A stretch of DNA of 25,269 nt, taken from positions 1-25,269 of the forward strand of contig CAZHSC010000051.1 in assembly GCA_964534995.1 (NCBI GenBank), read 5' to 3'. The notes beneath the pieces are model-generated. The model saw only the letters and a list, made by a program, of their open reading frames with translations, was not told where the DNA came from and did not search any database. The stretch comes from JAJTFW01 sp964534995 (GTDB lineage Bacteria; Bacteroidota; Bacteroidia; AKYH767-A; OLB10). This document shows, piece by piece, positions 1-6,486 of the stretch. Each line of letters begins with the position of its first letter. The first letter of the stretch is position 1. The translations under genes and the position numbers were made by a program.

Positions 1-625
1 TGTAGTTTAAAGTTAGTGTTTTCTTTAAACTGACACACTTTATGAAACACTCTCCCTCAAAATGGTCTAGTTTTTCACCTGCAATGCCTGCACCGGCTTC
101 AACTACTTTACCCAGGTGCTCCGCTTCCCTGCTGATTTCCTGTGATATGTTTTTCCAACTATCCTTCACCTCCATCTTACCCAGTGAAAACTGAATTTTT
201 AGCATATCCATTTTAATTCTCCAATCCAGCAACTCCTGTTTCAAAGCTGTCTGCATACGGTTATATTCCGTAAACTTTTCAAGAGCCTGCTTTAGTTGAG
301 TCCACTTCTCTGTAATATTTTTTTTCTGCGCCTCAAAAGCTTCGATTCCCTCAGCTTTACCCAATGTAAGCTGAACATGCAATTCATCAATTTTCTGCTT
401 GATGGACTCCAGTTCTTCTCTTCCGGAATTATTCCATTTGTTCAACTCCACATCCAGCGTGTTAAGTGTTGTTCGAAATTTTTCCTTTTGTTCTTCAAAT
501 CTGCGGGTAGCTTCTTCTTCGGCAGGTGCCCATTTTGAGGTAATTTGGCTCCATTCTTCTTTTATATTCTTTACAAGATTATCCGCAATGTTTTTAAATT
601 CCATAAAAGTTTCCTGAGTTTTCAT
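1..625 (-). CDS. Partial coiled-coil protein (sll1863-like stress protein?), C-terminus beyond left edge
   Basis: An uninterrupted minus-strand reading frame begins at the ATG at 625-623 (MKTQETFMEFKNIADNLVKN) and stays open for 208 codons to the window edge. The product has no signal peptide or membrane segment and is almost entirely helical and charged, with spaced Trp residues and long heptad-like stretches (EEWSQITSKW, NKWNNSGREELESIKQKIDE). The motif LGKxE occurs twice, in VQLTLGKAEGIEAFEAQKK and FSLGKMEVKDSWKNISQEI, suggesting an internal duplication of a helical hairpin. This organisation resembles the cyanobacterial sll1863-type and apolipoprotein-like coiled-coil families, but that is inference from composition and motif style; no catalytic site is visible. 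A TAnnTTTG box lies 17 bases upstream. The gene is certain to be open; its function is unknown. Confidence 0.75.
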   Translation of the reverse strand, partial: MKTQETFMEFKNIADNLVKNIKEEWSQITSKWAPAEEEATRRFEEQKEKFRTTLNTLDVELNKWNNSGREELESIKQKIDELHVQLTLGKAEGIEAFEAQKKNITEKWTQLKQALEKFTEYNRMQTALKQELLDWRIKMDMLKIQFSLGKMEVKDSWKNISQEISREAEHLGKVVEAGAGIAGEKLDHFEGECFIKCVSLKKTLTLNY

Positions 626-641
626 GATGTTGGATTTTAAT

Positions 642-649
642 CAAAAGTA
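642..649 (-). promoter_or_regulatory. Putative -7 box of the coiled-coil gene
   Basis: On the minus strand the sequence reads TACTTTTG, an exact match to the Bacteroidota -7 consensus TAnnTTTG, placed 17 bases before the ATG of the left-edge gene. No clear TTG -33 box is found at the usual distance. Confidence 0.45.
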
Positions 650-678
650 ATCAGAATAGTACAGAATATTTTGAGTCC

Positions 679-698
679 TATCAGATAGAGTTCTGATA
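679..698. repeat. Inverted repeat TATCAGA-N6-TCTGATA
   Basis: Two perfect 7-base arms (679-685 and 692-698) flank a 6-base spacer. A second small inverted repeat CTATC-A-GATAG (678-688) overlaps it. The element lies between the minus-strand -7 box at 642-649 and a plus-strand promoter-like sequence at 700-729, where an operator of divergent promoters would sit. No regulator can be named. Confidence 0.5.
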
Positions 699-699
699 A

Positions 700-729
700 T
701 TGTCAGCACCCGGCTGTATCATACTTTCG
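700..729 (+). promoter_or_regulatory. Promoter-like TTG-N19-TACTTTCG
   Basis: TTG at 700-702 is followed after 19 bases by TACTTTCG (722-729), one mismatch from the Bacteroidota -7 box TAnnTTTG and correctly spaced. No annotated gene follows closely: the next long reading frame begins at 1375. A 30-codon frame starts at 739 and ends in TAA at 831, and CCCGG/CCGGG arms (753-757, 775-779) could fold in a transcript. Whether this drives a small RNA, a tiny protein or nothing cannot be decided here. Confidence 0.35.
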
Positions 730-1129
730 TTAATTTTTATGCAGTGTCTGCTCCCGGAAATCCGGCAAGGAAAACCGGGTGTTTCAATCTTTTGCAAGCT
801 GCAGCTATTGAATGAAATCTTCAACATCTAAATCTGACCCAATATGCTCACATTGCATTTTCAGGTATAATTAAATAAAGTTAATTTGAAATTCTGTACA
901 TGGTACTTTCAATAATGAAACTTTGCCTGTGTTCGCATTATAAAAATATATTAATAACGGGCTGGGGTATGAATACCATATGTCTCCTTGGGTAATTTGC
1001 ATAAGTGCTAGCCAGGAAAGCCTTTAGTAAATGTATTAAAATCTATATAGAGTGACCTTGTTGCACATCATCAGTTTGGCCCGGTATCCTTTGACATAAA
1101 CTTTGAATTGTTAACCATTGTTGATTTTA

Positions 1130-1151
1130 GGATATTTATATTTTAATATCC
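1130..1151. repeat. Inverted repeat GGATATT-N8-AATATCC
   Basis: Perfect 7-base arms at 1130-1136 and 1145-1151 enclose the loop TATATTTT. The flanks GATT (1122-1125) and AATC (1152-1155 region) extend the symmetry imperfectly. It could be a protein-binding site or a weak hairpin; there is no G/C-rich stem plus T-run of a standard terminator. Confidence 0.5.
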
Positions 1152-1153
1152 AA

Positions 1154-1169
1154 TCAATTTTAAAATTGA
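1154..1169. repeat. 16-base perfect palindrome TCAATTTTAAAATTGA
   Basis: The sequence at 1154-1169 is self-complementary over all 16 bases and abuts the inverted repeat ending at 1151. It lies about 180 bases upstream of the mlaE -7 box. Such a site could bind a dimeric regulator, but AT-rich palindromes also arise by chance. Confidence 0.5.
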
Positions 1170-1344
1170 CAAATCAATAATAAGCTGAATAACAATAAGA
1201 TATATTTACAGGGTTTACATGGTAGAAGAGAGCGGTTCAAATCCTGAATACGTATAAACGAATGCATAAAAAATGGAAAAATCAAATGCAGAAACAATCG
1301 ATAAAAAATTAAAATGAATCGATTAGCGATTAGCTTCATTCCTT

Positions 1345-1352
1345 TACATTTG
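1345..1352 (+). promoter_or_regulatory. Putative -7 box of the mla operon
   Basis: TACATTTG matches TAnnTTTG exactly and lies 22 bases before the mlaE start codon, which would give a short 5' leader. No TTG is found at -33 spacing; the upstream sequence there is the GATTAGC tandem repeat. Confidence 0.5.
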
Positions 1353-1374
1353 CAACTGACCTTAACTAATTAAC

Positions 1375-2151
1375 ATGTCCATCCTGTATAATAGATCATT
1401 CGTGAAATTTTTGAACGAAGTGGGTGGAATTTCTGATTTTACGGTACGTTTTTTCAGAGAAGGATTTCGCCCCCGTTATGAATGGTCTGAAATGATCCGT
1501 CAATGCTATATCATTGGATATAAGACATTGCCTCTGGTAGGAGTTACAGCATTTATCATGGGGCTGGTACTGACGGTGCAGTCCCGCCCTACACTCGAAG
1601 AATTTGGGGCAGAGTCTTTTCTCCCTTCAATGGTGGCCTTGTCCGTTATCAGGGAAATCGGTCCTGTAATCACTGCTTTAATTTGCGCCGGGAAGATTGG
1701 TTCCAGTATTGGAGCGGAACTGGGTTCCATGCGCGTTACTGAGCAGATAGACGCCATGGAAGTAAGTGGTACCAATCCCTTTAAATATCTGGTGGTAACT
1801 AGGGTGCTTGCCTGCACGCTCATGTTACCGATTTTAGTGGTAGTTGCCGATTTTATTTCACTCTACGCCTCTTATATAGGAGTTAATTTTAAAGATGTAG
1901 TTAGCGTCGACCTCTATTATACCAAGGTCTTTGATTCATTGGTATATGGTGATGTTTTACCGGCGCTTATTAAAACTTATTTCTTTGGTTTTGCCATCGG
2001 AATAATAGGTTGTTATAAAGGATATTTTTCAAATAAAGGAACCGAAGGGGTTGGTATCGCAGCCAATTCGGCCGTGGTGGTTTCTTCACTGGTTGTTTTT
2101 ATTCTTGATTTAATCGCTGTGCAAATCGCGGATTTAATGGGTTTAACATAA
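1375..2151 (+). CDS. mlaE: MlaE-family ABC transporter permease (lipid transport)
   Basis: This 258-residue protein is the inner-membrane permease of an MCE-type ABC transporter, which moves phospholipids or other lipids between inner and outer membranes. Several hydrophobic segments span the protein, including residues 50-70, 82-105, 140-165, 195-213 and 232-255. The family hallmark EQIDAMEVSGTNP lies at 123-135, preceded by the conserved IREIGPVITALICAGKIGSS. Length is normal for MlaE. The next gene starts one base after its stop (TAAcATG), so translation is probably coupled with the ATPase and MCE genes downstream. The soluble partners MlaB and MlaC and the lipoprotein MlaA are not present here. 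Family call is firm; the lipid carried is unknown. Confidence 0.95.
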   Translation: MSILYNRSFVKFLNEVGGISDFTVRFFREGFRPRYEWSEMIRQCYIIGYKTLPLVGVTAFIMGLVLTVQSRPTLEEFGAESFLPSMVALSVIREIGPVITALICAGKIGSSIGAELGSMRVTEQIDAMEVSGTNPFKYLVVTRVLACTLMLPILVVVADFISLYASYIGVNFKDVVSVDLYYTKVFDSLVYGDVLPALIKTYFFGFAIGIIGCYKGYFSNKGTEGVGIAANSAVVVSSLVVFILDLIAVQIADLMGLT

Positions 2152-2152
2152 C

Positions 2153-2929
2153 ATGGCGACACAGGAGAAATATACAGCGCAGGACACCTTGTTTCCAAAA
2201 CGGGAAGTAATGATACATACTGCGGATTTGTACAAATCCTTCGGCGATAATCATGTATTGAAAGGCTTCCAACTCGATCTCTTCAAAGGCGAAAATCTTG
2301 TGGTGCTTGGTAAATCGGGTTCAGGAAAATCGGTTTTGATCAAATGCATGGTCGGCTTGCTTTATCCTGACCAGGGGCTCGTGGAAGTCTTTGGTAAAAA
2401 TATCCCGTCCTTGAACCAGGATGAACTGGACCATATCAGAGTAAAGATTGGATTCCTCTTTCAAAGTTCAGCCCTTTATGATTCAATGACTGTCCGTGAA
2501 AACCTTGAATTTCCGCTACGCCGGCATTGGATTTCAAAAACGAGGGAGGAAGTGGATGACTTAGTAATGGAGGCGCTTGAAAATGTTGGTTTGGCACACG
2601 CCGTCGACCTGATGCCCTCTGAATTGTCGGGGGGTATGAGAAAGAGAATCGGGCTTGCCCGGACCCTGATTCTTAAACCGGATATTATTTTATATGATGA
2701 ACCTACCACCGGACTGGATCCGATTACCGGAAGAGAAATTAGTAAGCTAATAGTTGATATTCAGCACAAATACAACACATCATCAATAATTATTACACAC
2801 GATATGGGCTGTGCCAGGATTGTTGCAAACAGAATTATCGTTCTGGTTAATGGAGTTTGCTACGCGGAAGGTACTTTTGCTGAACTGAAGCAATCTGCCG
2901 ATCCTAACATTAAGCCTTTCTTTGAATAA
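2153..2929 (+). CDS. mlaF: MlaF-family ABC transporter ATP-binding protein
   Basis: This 258-residue cytoplasmic ATPase powers the MlaE permease. All nucleotide-binding motifs are visible: Walker A GKSGSGKS (53-60), Q-loop FQSSALYDSMTV (103-114), signature LSGGM (158-162), Walker B IILYDEP followed by TTGLDP (178-190) and the H-loop histidine in ITHD (about 216). The LSGGMRKRIGLARTL and TTGLDPITG stretches are typical of the MlaF/MkL branch. An N-terminal extension of about 18 residues precedes the first beta strand. It starts one base after mlaE and ends one base before the MCE gene ATG (TAAgATG), a fully compact operon. Confidence 0.95.
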   Translation: MATQEKYTAQDTLFPKREVMIHTADLYKSFGDNHVLKGFQLDLFKGENLVVLGKSGSGKSVLIKCMVGLLYPDQGLVEVFGKNIPSLNQDELDHIRVKIGFLFQSSALYDSMTVRENLEFPLRRHWISKTREEVDDLVMEALENVGLAHAVDLMPSELSGGMRKRIGLARTLILKPDIILYDEPTTGLDPITGREISKLIVDIQHKYNTSSIIITHDMGCARIVANRIIVLVNGVCYAEGTFAELKQSADPNIKPFFE

Positions 2930-2930
2930 G

Positions 2931-3899
2931 ATGGAAAAAGCAACCAATAAGATTAAACTCGGAATATTTGTATTAAGCGGAACCATTCTGTTAATTGTTA
3001 CACTTTATCTCATTGGCACAAAGCAGAATCTATTTAATAAAACATTTTCGGTGTATGTGAAGTTTGACAATGTAGGTGGCCTGATTGCAGGCAATAATGT
3101 ACGCTTTGCCGGAATTGCAATTGGTACGGTGAAAGAGGTCAACATCATTAATGATACTACTGTATTGGTTCAAATGGTAATCAGACAGGATGCCATGCGT
3201 TATATCAGGAAGGGCTCACTGGCGGAAATTGGATCAGACGGATTAATGGGGAACAGGCTCATTAACATTTCCACTCCCGAGTCAATTACGGCCTACGTTG
3301 AGCCGGAAGATACCATTTCTTCAAGGGCCTCCGTTGAAACGGATCAGATGATGCGAACACTGAGTACCACCAATGAAAATGTACTTGTTATTACATCTGA
3401 TCTCAGAAAAATTACCCGCAAAATTCATGACAGTAATCCTGTATGGGAACTTCTTTCCGACAGCATGGCAGCAGATAATATCAGGCGTACCCTTCGGAAT
3501 ATTGAAAACGCCTCAATGAATACAGGTCGCTTAACCAATGACGCCGAGAGCCTGATGAACGAAATTAAGAACGGAGAAGGCATGGCAGGAAAAATACTGA
3601 GTGATGATTCCGTAGCTATGGATTTTGAACTTACGCTGGCCAACCTAAGGGCGGCTACAGACACTGCCAAACTGGCTTTGCATCATATGCATGAGTTTAT
3701 GGAAGACCTGAACATTACACCCGGTCCACTGGGAGTACTGGCACGTGATACTGCCATGGCACTTGATATGAAAGATATTTTCAGAAATCTAAATAAAAGT
3801 ACCGAATTGCTGAATGAAAACCTCACGGCGCTACGAGGTAATTTTCTTTTTAGAAAGTATTTTAAAAAGAAAGAAAAGGAAGAGAAAAAAATGAAGTAA
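2931..3899 (+). CDS. mlaD: MlaD-like MCE domain protein
   Basis: The product (322 residues from the ATG at 2931) is the membrane-anchored substrate-binding subunit of the MCE transporter. One transmembrane helix (about 9-28, IKLGIFVLSGTILLIVTLYL) is followed by an MCE domain (about 38-115, with VYVKFDNVGGLIAGNNVRFA and the GLMGNRLINI strand), then a long helical C-terminal part with a GEGMAGKILSD motif, and a very basic and acidic tail. A TTG nine bases upstream (2922) also gives an open frame but overlaps mlaF; the ATG is preferred because it mirrors the one-base spacing between mlaE and mlaF. The length is well above E. coli MlaD (about 183 aa), consistent with the extended MCE proteins of Bacteroidota. 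Confidence 0.92.
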   Translation: MEKATNKIKLGIFVLSGTILLIVTLYLIGTKQNLFNKTFSVYVKFDNVGGLIAGNNVRFAGIAIGTVKEVNIINDTTVLVQMVIRQDAMRYIRKGSLAEIGSDGLMGNRLINISTPESITAYVEPEDTISSRASVETDQMMRTLSTTNENVLVITSDLRKITRKIHDSNPVWELLSDSMAADNIRRTLRNIENASMNTGRLTNDAESLMNEIKNGEGMAGKILSDDSVAMDFELTLANLRAATDTAKLALHHMHEFMEDLNITPGPLGVLARDTAMALDMKDIFRNLNKSTELLNENLTALRGNFLFRKYFKKKEKEEKKMK

Positions 3900-3931
3900 A
3901 ATATGATATGAGTTTCATCAGTTTGCTTTGT

Positions 3932-3939
3932 TACATTTG
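3932..3939 (+). promoter_or_regulatory. Putative -7 box of the ArsR gene
   Basis: TACATTTG matches the Bacteroidota -7 consensus and lies 38 bases before the ATG at 3978. The -33 region shows only a partial match (GTTTC). Confidence 0.5.
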
Positions 3940-3977
3940 TCACCATTTTCCGGATTTTGTTTTATTTATTTTGCATC

Positions 3978-4274
3978 ATGGCAATCAAACGAACAAAAAT
4001 TGAAAGGATAGCAAATGTTTTAAAAGTCATTTCGCATCCTACAAGACTGGAAATCATTCTGCTTCTGCAATCAAAAGATCAACTTACCGTTTCTCAGATT
4101 TGTTCTAAGTTGGATGTAGAACAATCACTGGTTTCTCATCACCTGGCAGCAATGCGTAAAAGCGGAGTATTAAAAGCCACACGTGATGGAATAAATATCT
4201 CCTACTCCATTCTGGAATCGAAGGTGCTGGACGTCATTGAAAAGGTGATGCAAAGCAGAATGCTGGCACGGTGA
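3978..4274 (+). CDS. ArsR/SmtB-family winged-helix repressor
   Basis: This 98-residue protein is a small dimeric DNA-binding repressor. The ArsR fold is evident: helix ANVLKVISHPTRLEIILLL (12-30), a helix-turn-helix TVSQICSKLDVEQSLVSHHLAAMRKSGVL (about 37-65) and the beta wing ATRDGINISYSI (67-78). The start at 3978 (MAIKRTKIER) is chosen over the in-frame ATG at 3957 because the latter adds only a hydrophobic seven-residue stretch and overlaps the promoter zone. The classical metal-site ELCVCDL is absent. A single cysteine, C42, lies next to the recognition helix. It is followed on the same strand, after 153 bases, by thioredoxin. The inducer is not identifiable; repression of itself and perhaps of thioredoxin is inferred from position only. 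Confidence 0.88.
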   Translation: MAIKRTKIERIANVLKVISHPTRLEIILLLQSKDQLTVSQICSKLDVEQSLVSHHLAAMRKSGVLKATRDGINISYSILESKVLDVIEKVMQSRMLAR

Positions 4275-4415
4275 TTCCTGAATGGGTAAATAACCTTCCT
4301 GTTTATAGAAAGGCGGAGGTGTGTTATTCCGGTTGCTATGATGAAAAGAGGTTTGGGATGTGATTTTGGATACCTCATTTGTTTCCATCCAGATCATTGA
4401 AAGTGTATTAAAATT

Positions 4416-4421
4416 AAAGGA
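4416..4421 (+). promoter_or_regulatory. Shine-Dalgarno-like AAAGGA before a TTG start
   Basis: AAAGGA ends six bases before the TTG at 4428 and supports that codon as the thioredoxin start. The frame is closed by a TGA at 4398-4400 and contains no ATG between that stop and the domain. Confidence 0.45.
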
Positions 4422-4427
4422 AAAGCA

Positions 4428-4730
4428 TTGGAAAAAAGAAGTTTCAACGATATAATCAATTCAGGAAGACCTGTCCTTGTTGATTTTTTTGCGGAATGGT
4501 GCGGCCCCTGTAAAATGATGGCACCCGCATTGGAAGAATTGAAAAAGAAAATGGGGGATGCATTGGTCATTCTTAAAATTGATGTCGACAAGAATCCTTC
4601 TGCCGCAGCCGCATTCCAGGTTCAGGGTGTACCTACTCTGATCCTTTTCCAGGGCGGAAAGGCGGTTTGGAGGCAGTCAGGTGCCATGTCTGCACCGCAA
4701 CTGGAAAAAGTAATCCATCAATATATTTGA
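4428..4730 (+). CDS. trxA: Thioredoxin, TTG start
   Basis: A 100-residue cytoplasmic thioredoxin, the disulfide reductant fed by thioredoxin reductase. The redox site WCGPC is at 24-28 and the cis-proline loop VPT at 68-70, with the usual DFFAEWCGPCKMMAP core and the VQGVPTLILFQGG strand pair. Length matches bacterial thioredoxins. No ATG is available: the in-frame stop at 4398 leaves only TTG (or rarer ATT codons), so TTG at 4428 with the AAAGGA element is the best start. The upstream ArsR gene points in the same direction; a hairpin with a T-run follows the stop. It could also be one of several thioredoxin paralogues rather than the main one. Confidence 0.92.
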   Translation: MEKRSFNDIINSGRPVLVDFFAEWCGPCKMMAPALEELKKKMGDALVILKIDVDKNPSAAAAFQVQGVPTLILFQGGKAVWRQSGAMSAPQLEKVIHQYI

Positions 4731-4736
4731 AATTTT

Positions 4737-4781
4737 ACCGGCAGCTATTGCTGACGAGTACTGGTTTTAAATTTTTTTTTC
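4737..4781 (+). terminator. Probable intrinsic terminator after thioredoxin
   Basis: ACCGG (4737-4741) pairs with CTGGT (4761-4765, one G-U), enclosing an inner stem CAGC-TATT-GCTG (4742-4753) with an asymmetric bulge. A T-rich run TTTTAAATTTTTTTTT follows directly, giving the hairpin-plus-U-tract pattern. Confidence 0.45.
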
Positions 4782-4826
4782 TCCAGGATGTACCTAAAAA
4801 TGTGAACAACCATTTATAAAAATACA

Positions 4827-6443
4827 ATGAAAAATAAGAGTAAGCACCTTTTTATTTATTTCCTTCTCAGCACCCTGTTTATTTACACAAATGTCCGGGC
4901 ACAGGTACCGGGAAATCCATTTCCTTTACGCTTAGAGCAACTAAACATCAGCGGTTTTCCGGGATTACATTCTTTTTCATGGGCTAAATGGCAGGGCAAA
5001 TGGCTGATCTTTGGGGGCCGGACCAATGGCCTGCACGGATTTCAGCCCCCATTTGCATTTCCCACGGCTAATCAGAATTCCACCATTTATGTTGCAGATC
5101 CCGACAGTCAACTATTATGGAGCAGTACAGCTGCTTCATTACCTGTAAGCATCAGGGAACACGTGATCAGCAGCAACCAGCAGTTTGTTCAGAGGGACAG
5201 TTTTCTTTTTATTACCGGTGGATATGGCTATGCCTCATCATCAAATAGCCTCATTACTTTCCCATATCTTACCCGTATCAATGTTCCCTCGCTTATTCAA
5301 GCCATCATTCAACAGCAAAGTATCACCTCCAACTTTACGCAGATTCAGGACCAACGTGTAGCTGTTACCGGCGGACATATGGCGGTTGAAGATTCAGTCA
5401 TTTATCTGGTAATGGGCCATCGTTTTGATGGACGCTATAATCCTAATAATGGTCCCTCGTTTACACAAACCTATACGGATGCCATCCGCAGTTTTACCGT
5501 GGCCGATTCGGCAAATCAACTGGTGATACGCAATTTTACAGAAATCACAGATACTGCATTATATCATAAAAGGGATTATAATCTTTCTCCACAGATATTT
5601 TCTGGGAATAGCATGGGATTTACAGCCTTCACCGGTGTATTTCAGCATGCCGTTGATTTGCCATGGACCACCAGCGTGGATATCATAAATGGTAACGGGT
5701 CGTTGATCAGCAATTTTGAGCAGAAATTAAATCAATATCACACTGCCAATACCGTGATATATGACTCAATAAATGATATTTGCTACTCACTTTTCTTCGG
5801 GGGAATGGGAATGTACTATCCCGATTCACTCAATCAGTTGGTTGTGGACTCACTGGTGCCCTTCGTAAAAACCATCAGTTATGTTCAACGTGATGCCAGT
5901 GGTATTATTGAAGGTTGGTTTCCGGTGAAAATGAATGGCTATGAAGGATCCAGCGCTGAGTTTATCATGAGCGAAATACCTCATTTTTCAAATGAAGTAA
6001 TAAACCTGCATGCCCTGGATACCGGGGAAATAACCATTGGATATATTGTTGGAGGCATAACGTCTGATCAACCCAATATTTTCATGCAGGGTTCAGGAAC
6101 CAGTTGGGCATCCCCCATCATTTATAAAGTGATTATTGAGAAGCCAGCCGTAATGGGTATCAATCCTGTTGAGCCATCTGTAATTGACCAAATGAGAATT
6201 TATCCAAATCCCTTTTCGGATACCTTTGAAATTGATTTTAAAATGAAATCCAGTGAAAAGTTAAAGATTGAAATACGCGATGTCCAGGGCAGAGCCATGG
6301 CGGCAACAATTGAAAAGCTTTTCAGAGAGGGATTTCATGCGCTTAATTTCGAAACAAAAGAATGGGCCACCGGTTATTACACCGTGGTAATTTCTTCAGA
6401 AGGGAAAGTAATCCTCTGGAAGTCAGTAATTAAAACCCCCTGA
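4827..6443 (+). CDS. Secreted kelch-like protein with T9SS type A sorting domain
   Basis: This 538-residue protein begins with a signal peptide (MKNKSKHLFIYFLLSTLFIY, cleavage probably after VRAQ). The body has repeated beta-strand blocks with GG doublets after hydrophobic strands, as in kelch-type propellers (WLIFGGRTNG near 58-67, FLFITGGYGY near 124-133, YSLFFGGMGMYYPD, IGYIVGGITSD). The last 80 or so residues (from about 456, MRIYPNPFSDTFEIDF to the C-terminus) form a type A Por secretion sorting domain, so the mature protein is exported through the type IX system and probably attached to the cell surface. Its ligand or activity is unknown. It is convergent with the M16 peptidase gene, 43 bases apart. 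Confidence 0.85.
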   Translation: MKNKSKHLFIYFLLSTLFIYTNVRAQVPGNPFPLRLEQLNISGFPGLHSFSWAKWQGKWLIFGGRTNGLHGFQPPFAFPTANQNSTIYVADPDSQLLWSSTAASLPVSIREHVISSNQQFVQRDSFLFITGGYGYASSSNSLITFPYLTRINVPSLIQAIIQQQSITSNFTQIQDQRVAVTGGHMAVEDSVIYLVMGHRFDGRYNPNNGPSFTQTYTDAIRSFTVADSANQLVIRNFTEITDTALYHKRDYNLSPQIFSGNSMGFTAFTGVFQHAVDLPWTTSVDIINGNGSLISNFEQKLNQYHTANTVIYDSINDICYSLFFGGMGMYYPDSLNQLVVDSLVPFVKTISYVQRDASGIIEGWFPVKMNGYEGSSAEFIMSEIPHFSNEVINLHALDTGEITIGYIVGGITSDQPNIFMQGSGTSWASPIIYKVIIEKPAVMGINPVEPSVIDQMRIYPNPFSDTFEIDFKMKSSEKLKIEIRDVQGRAMAATIEKLFREGFHALNFETKEWATGYYTVVISSEGKVILWKSVIKTP

Positions 6444-6486
6444 TCGAAATCAGAATATCTGGTAGAAATCAGACAACGGCCTGTGA

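Larger units (their letters stand above)
626..1374. other. Long AT-rich intergenic region with inverted repeats
   Basis: This 749-base stretch between the left-edge minus-strand gene and the mla operon holds no reading frame of convincing length. It contains the inverted repeat at 679-698, promoter-like sequences at 642-649, 700-729 and 1345-1352, a small inverted repeat GGTAT-GA-ATACC (966-977), and two adjacent AT-rich inverted repeats at 1130-1169. A tandem GATTAGC-GATTAGC occurs at about 1320-1333. I see no tRNA or known riboswitch. Confidence 0.6.

Noticed and set aside
296..617. Plus-strand open frames of 72-80 codons near the left edge
   Set aside because: They are antisense shadows of the coiled-coil gene on the minus strand, with Ser/Phe-rich composition typical of reversed Lys/Glu codons.
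1231..1250. GGTTCAAATCC, identical to a tRNA T-loop, preceded by GGTAGAAGAGAGC
   Set aside because: The flanking bases do not form the T-stem, and no acceptor, anticodon stem or CCA end can be found. A tRNA remnant or attachment site cannot be supported.
6446..6473. Direct repeat GAAATCAGA (6446-6454 and 6465-6473) between convergent genes
   Set aside because: Two short copies only, with no hairpin or T-run; probably chance.
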